Assembly: GCA_002238855.1 (NCBI GenBank)
Contig: MPND01000012.1
Coordinates: 36,198 to 100,197, forward strand
Length of the DNA: 64,000 bases
From: SAR202 cluster bacterium bin90
GTDB lineage: Bacteria; Chloroflexota; Dehalococcoidia; Lucifugimonadales; JADFKI01
Direction: 5' to 3'
A program made the translations under genes and the position numbers. Below, piece by piece: positions 61,505 through 64,000 of this stretch. Position 1 is the first letter of the stretch; every line of letters begins with the position of its first letter. The notes beneath the pieces are model-generated. The model worked only from the letters and a program-made list of their open reading frames with translations. It searched no databases and had not been told where the DNA came from.

Positions 61505-63781
61505 ATGAAACCTGTCCTTACAATAGTATTGGCGTGCGTCCTCGCGCTTGTGGTTCACTCGCAAGTCGCGGAGGCGCATGCCAATCTTGTGCGCTCCGAG
61601 CCAGCCGCTAATTCCACGCTTGACGCATCTCCAGACCGCATAACCATCTGGTTCACCGAGCCGATGGAGGCGGGCTTCAGCGAGATCCAAGTGCTGAATA
61701 GTTCGGGCGCGCGTGTGGACGGCGAGAACAGCGCGGTTGACGCCAACGACCTGACGGTGATGTCCGTTGGCCTGCCGAGCTTGCCAGACGGCACATACAC
61801 GGTCGCTTGGCGGAACCTGTCGACGATTGACGGGCATTCTCTACGGGGTTCGTTCATTTTCTCGGTGGGAGAGCCTATATCCGAGGCATCGGCTGTGCAA
61901 GCGTCTGATGTCCCAATACTGTGGTCGCCCGAGGAGCCGTACATTCGATGGGTCGTGCTGTTGAGCGCGCTTGCGCTCACGGGTGCGCTGGTGTTCGAGC
62001 TATTGGTATCCGGTCCGGTGCTGGTTGCTGCCGGAACTCGCACGCCGCTTGGCAGGCTGCGTCCGCGCCTGCGCGCCCGCTCTCAGAGGCTGATGTGGGT
62101 CGCGCTCATCGCATTTCTCGCTGCTTCGGTCGCTCAATTGCTAACGCAGGTAGTCGCGGTATTCGACATTCCGCTGTCCGAAGCGGCAGGCACGCCGGCG
62201 ATAGAGTTGCTGCAGGAGACCGACTGGGGCGGGATGTGGCAATACCGAGTGGGGCTTGGTGTTCTGGTAGGGGCGCTGTTTCTGCTGCCGCTCATCGTGC
62301 GCTTCCGGCGCGCGCCGAACCGGGAGCACCTTATATCGGCCATACTCTGGCTTGCCGTCATTTCGTCGCTTTGCATCCTGCTGACCATCAGCATGACGAG
62401 CCACGCCGCGGCGACCATAGGAATCGCACGATACGCGCTTGCGAACGACGTGGCGCATTTGACTGCGGCCGCCGTATGGGTTGGCGGGCTTATGCAGCTC
62501 ATGGCGAACACGCCGCTTTTCATTCACGGCATCTCGGAGCGTGCCCGCCGGTATGCGCTCTGGCGGCTTGTGCGGCGCTTCTCGGTTGCTGCAGGGCTGA
62601 GTGTGGTCGTATTGATTGCGACCGGCGTGTACAGCGCGTGGGCGCAGGTGACGGACTTCGTCGCGCTGGACACGCCATACGGCGGCGCACTGATGGCAAA
62701 ATTGCTGGCATTTGCGGTGCTGCTGGTGGTCGCCGCCGTCAACCTGATATGGATCAGGCCGCGTCTGAGAGGAAGCAGCACGGCGGCGAGATGGCTGCGG
62801 CGCACGGTTGTTGCTGAAATCGTGCTGGCGGTGCTCGTTATCTTTATCGTGGGATTCTTGACCGCGCTGGAGCCTGCAAGGCAGGTTGCGTCCCGTGCCC
62901 TTGCCATACAGCAGCAGGGGTTGAGCTTCACGGACACGGTGGATGGCACAGACATTTCGCTGGCCGTAGAACCGGGGCATGTTGGCGCAAATTCCTTCAC
63001 CGTTAGTCTGGCGGACAGGTTCGGTAATCCAATTGACGACGCGACCGATGTACGCCTGCGGACGTCGTATCTTGATGCCGACTTCGGTGAGGAATCGGTG
63101 CCAACAGTGAATATCGGTGGTGGCGAGTACGAGCTTTCGGACGCCACAATTGGCATCGCGGGCGCGTATCAAGCGGAGATTCTTGTGCAGCGGCCCGACG
63201 CCTTCGATGCTCGCACTGCCTTCCGTTTCGTGGTTGGGTCCGCGGGAGGTGACGGTGGCAGCGCGGCAATTGCACCGGACGCGACGAGAGGCGGGCTATA
63301 TCTCGGCATCGTGCTGGGTGTGCTTGGTCTGATATTCCTGGGCGCGGGCATACCGATGGGCGGCTGGTATAATCGCGCGGGCGCGCTGACGATGGCTTGC
63401 GGCGCTGCCGGATTCATCGCGGGCGCGTGGCTGCTAATTGGAGCGCAGTCCGCTGCTGATGCACAGGCGATTGTGCGCAATCCCATCGCGCCGACATCAG
63501 AGTCGGTGGCCGCGGGTCAGGTCGTGTATGAGCGCTATTGCCAGACGTGCCATGGGGTGAACGGGCGCGGCGACGGGCCCGGGGGGGAAGGCTTGGAACC
63601 GCCGCCCGCGGACCTTGCAATCCATGTTCCGTTGCATGGCGACGCCGATATTTTCCGGTTCGTCAGCGATGGCATCGAGGGCACTTCGATGGTGGCGCTT
63701 GCCGACAACCTGACCGGCGATGAGATATGGCATGTCATCAACTTCATTCGCGCGCAGGCGGAGGAGCAGAACGATGGGTAA
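61505..63781 (+). CDS. CopC-CopD-cytochrome c fusion protein
   Basis: 758 residues in four parts. Signal peptide; CopC domain starting at the conserved mature N-terminal His (HANLVRSEPAANSTLDASPDRITIWFTEPME); CopD membrane domain with about nine helices (HLTAAAVWVGGLMQLM, WIRPRLRGSS); an extracytoplasmic beta domain (SFTDTVDGTDISLAVEPGHVG...) and two more helices; and a C-terminal haem c domain with YERYCQTCHGVNGRGDG. CopC binds copper and CopD is the proposed importer; a fused haem c domain is unusual and suggests coupling of copper handling to electron transfer. Start ATG at 61505 after the repeat-derived GGAGG. Confidence 0.85.
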   Translation: MKPVLTIVLACVLALVVHSQVAEAHANLVRSEPAANSTLDASPDRITIWFTEPMEAGFSEIQVLNSSGARVDGENSAVDANDLTVMSVGLPSLPDGTYTVAWRNLSTIDGHSLRGSFIFSVGEPISEASAVQASDVPILWSPEEPYIRWVVLLSALALTGALVFELLVSGPVLVAAGTRTPLGRLRPRLRARSQRLMWVALIAFLAASVAQLLTQVVAVFDIPLSEAAGTPAIELLQETDWGGMWQYRVGLGVLVGALFLLPLIVRFRRAPNREHLISAILWLAVISSLCILLTISMTSHAAATIGIARYALANDVAHLTAAAVWVGGLMQLMANTPLFIHGISERARRYALWRLVRRFSVAAGLSVVVLIATGVYSAWAQVTDFVALDTPYGGALMAKLLAFAVLLVVAAVNLIWIRPRLRGSSTAARWLRRTVVAEIVLAVLVIFIVGFLTALEPARQVASRALAIQQQGLSFTDTVDGTDISLAVEPGHVGANSFTVSLADRFGNPIDDATDVRLRTSYLDADFGEESVPTVNIGGGEYELSDATIGIAGAYQAEILVQRPDAFDARTAFRFVVGSAGGDGGSAAIAPDATRGGLYLGIVLGVLGLIFLGAGIPMGGWYNRAGALTMACGAAGFIAGAWLLIGAQSAADAQAIVRNPIAPTSESVAAGQVVYERYCQTCHGVNGRGDGPGGEGLEPPPADLAIHVPLHGDADIFRFVSDGIEGTSMVALADNLTGDEIWHVINFIRAQAEEQNDG

Positions 63782-63808
63782 CAGGATTTGCGAGAGCTGG
63801 GGTAAGAG

Positions 63809-64000
63809 TTGACGATACGGGTTGTTGTAACGGCGCTTGTGGTTGCGGGAGCGTTCACCCTGGTAGGTGGGCCCGTGTACGCACACGCCTTTGGGCAGCG
63901 GTACGACCTGCCGATTCCGCTGAGCTACTTCATGGCGGGTGCGGCGGCGACGGTTGCGCTTTCATTTGTAGTGATCGGGTTGTTTCTCAAGGGGGGCAGC
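63809..64000 (+). CDS. Membrane protein, partial at right edge
   Basis: A frame from TTG 63809 runs off the window: MTIRVVVTALVVAGAF..., then AHAFGQRYDLPIPLSYFMAGAAATVALSFVVIGLFLKGG. The HAFGQRYDLPIPL motif after a signal-like helix, followed by a membrane helix, is found in multi-helix membrane proteins next to CopC/CopD or cytochrome genes as far as I recall; no name is given. Starts 27 bp after the CopCD stop, so probably in the same transcript. Confidence 0.6.
   Translation, partial: MTIRVVVTALVVAGAFTLVGGPVYAHAFGQRYDLPIPLSYFMAGAAATVALSFVVIGLFLKGGS

Overview
The window is a 64 kb piece of a GC-rich bacterial chromosome with no rRNA, tRNA or CRISPR array that I could see. Gene content (an Alternative Complex III operon, CcdA, CopC/CopD proteins, many Cys-lipidated periplasmic proteins, PPi-type phosphofructokinase, frequent TTG starts, and two REP-like intergenic repeat families with GGATTCCTGC...GCAGGAATGAC and CCTTCCCCCAT...GGGGGAAGG hairpins) suggests a free-living aerobic member of the Chloroflexota, perhaps SAR202/Dehalococcoidia-like. 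That placement is inference; there is no marker rRNA here.

Layout. 0-4 kb: an accessory stretch with a low-GC KAP-family P-loop NTPase and then a minus-strand transcription unit of four tiny exported peptides, bounded by a good promoter and an intrinsic terminator. 4-12 kb: an FAH-family hydrolase, CcdA, an APH-fold kinase paired with an extremely acidic repeat protein, an unknown protein, and an NCS2 permease with an added HATPase-like tail. 12-21.5 kb: the ACIII operon (small membrane protein, pentaheme ActA, ActB split into two genes, two NrfD-type subunits, ActD, ActE), ending at a strong terminator. 21.8-30.5 kb: a hydroxyacid-oxoacid transhydrogenase homologue, a GreA fused to an integrase-like SAM domain, a CaCA exchanger, Uma2, a 967-residue FAD/Fe-S dehydrogenase of the D-2-hydroxyglutarate type, and small membrane proteins. 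30.6-41.9 kb: two thioredoxin-fold lipoproteins, a beta-hydroxyacid dehydrogenase, an M16 peptidase, a lactonase, a zeta-like kinase with a small partner, XdhC-MocA, ABC-F, and a Doc toxin/antitoxin pair with an obvious operator.

42-48.3 kb is a methyl-cycle operon read leftwards: SAM-I riboswitch, rhodanese, PfkB (probably adenosine) kinase, AhcY, hotdog thioesterase, MetK, phosphohexomutase. The riboswitch has a complete terminator/antiterminator pair. 48.3-52.5 kb holds PPi-PFK and a nitrate/taurine/thiamine-precursor type ABC importer; 52.6-57.5 kb an acyl-CoA synthetase, a retropepsin-like protein and ClpC. 57.6-64 kb has a low-GC glycosylase-like gene and then an envelope/copper cluster: thioredoxin-fold lipoprotein, His-rich exported protein, two membrane-anchored exported proteins, and a CopC-CopD-cytochrome c fusion.

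Main points for a second look: the four-peptide cassette, the acidic octapeptide-repeat protein with its adjoining kinase, the SAM-I leader on an unusual operon, the permease-HATPase and GreA fusions, and several reading-frame breaks located in poly-G tracts that may be sequencing or assembly faults rather than biology.
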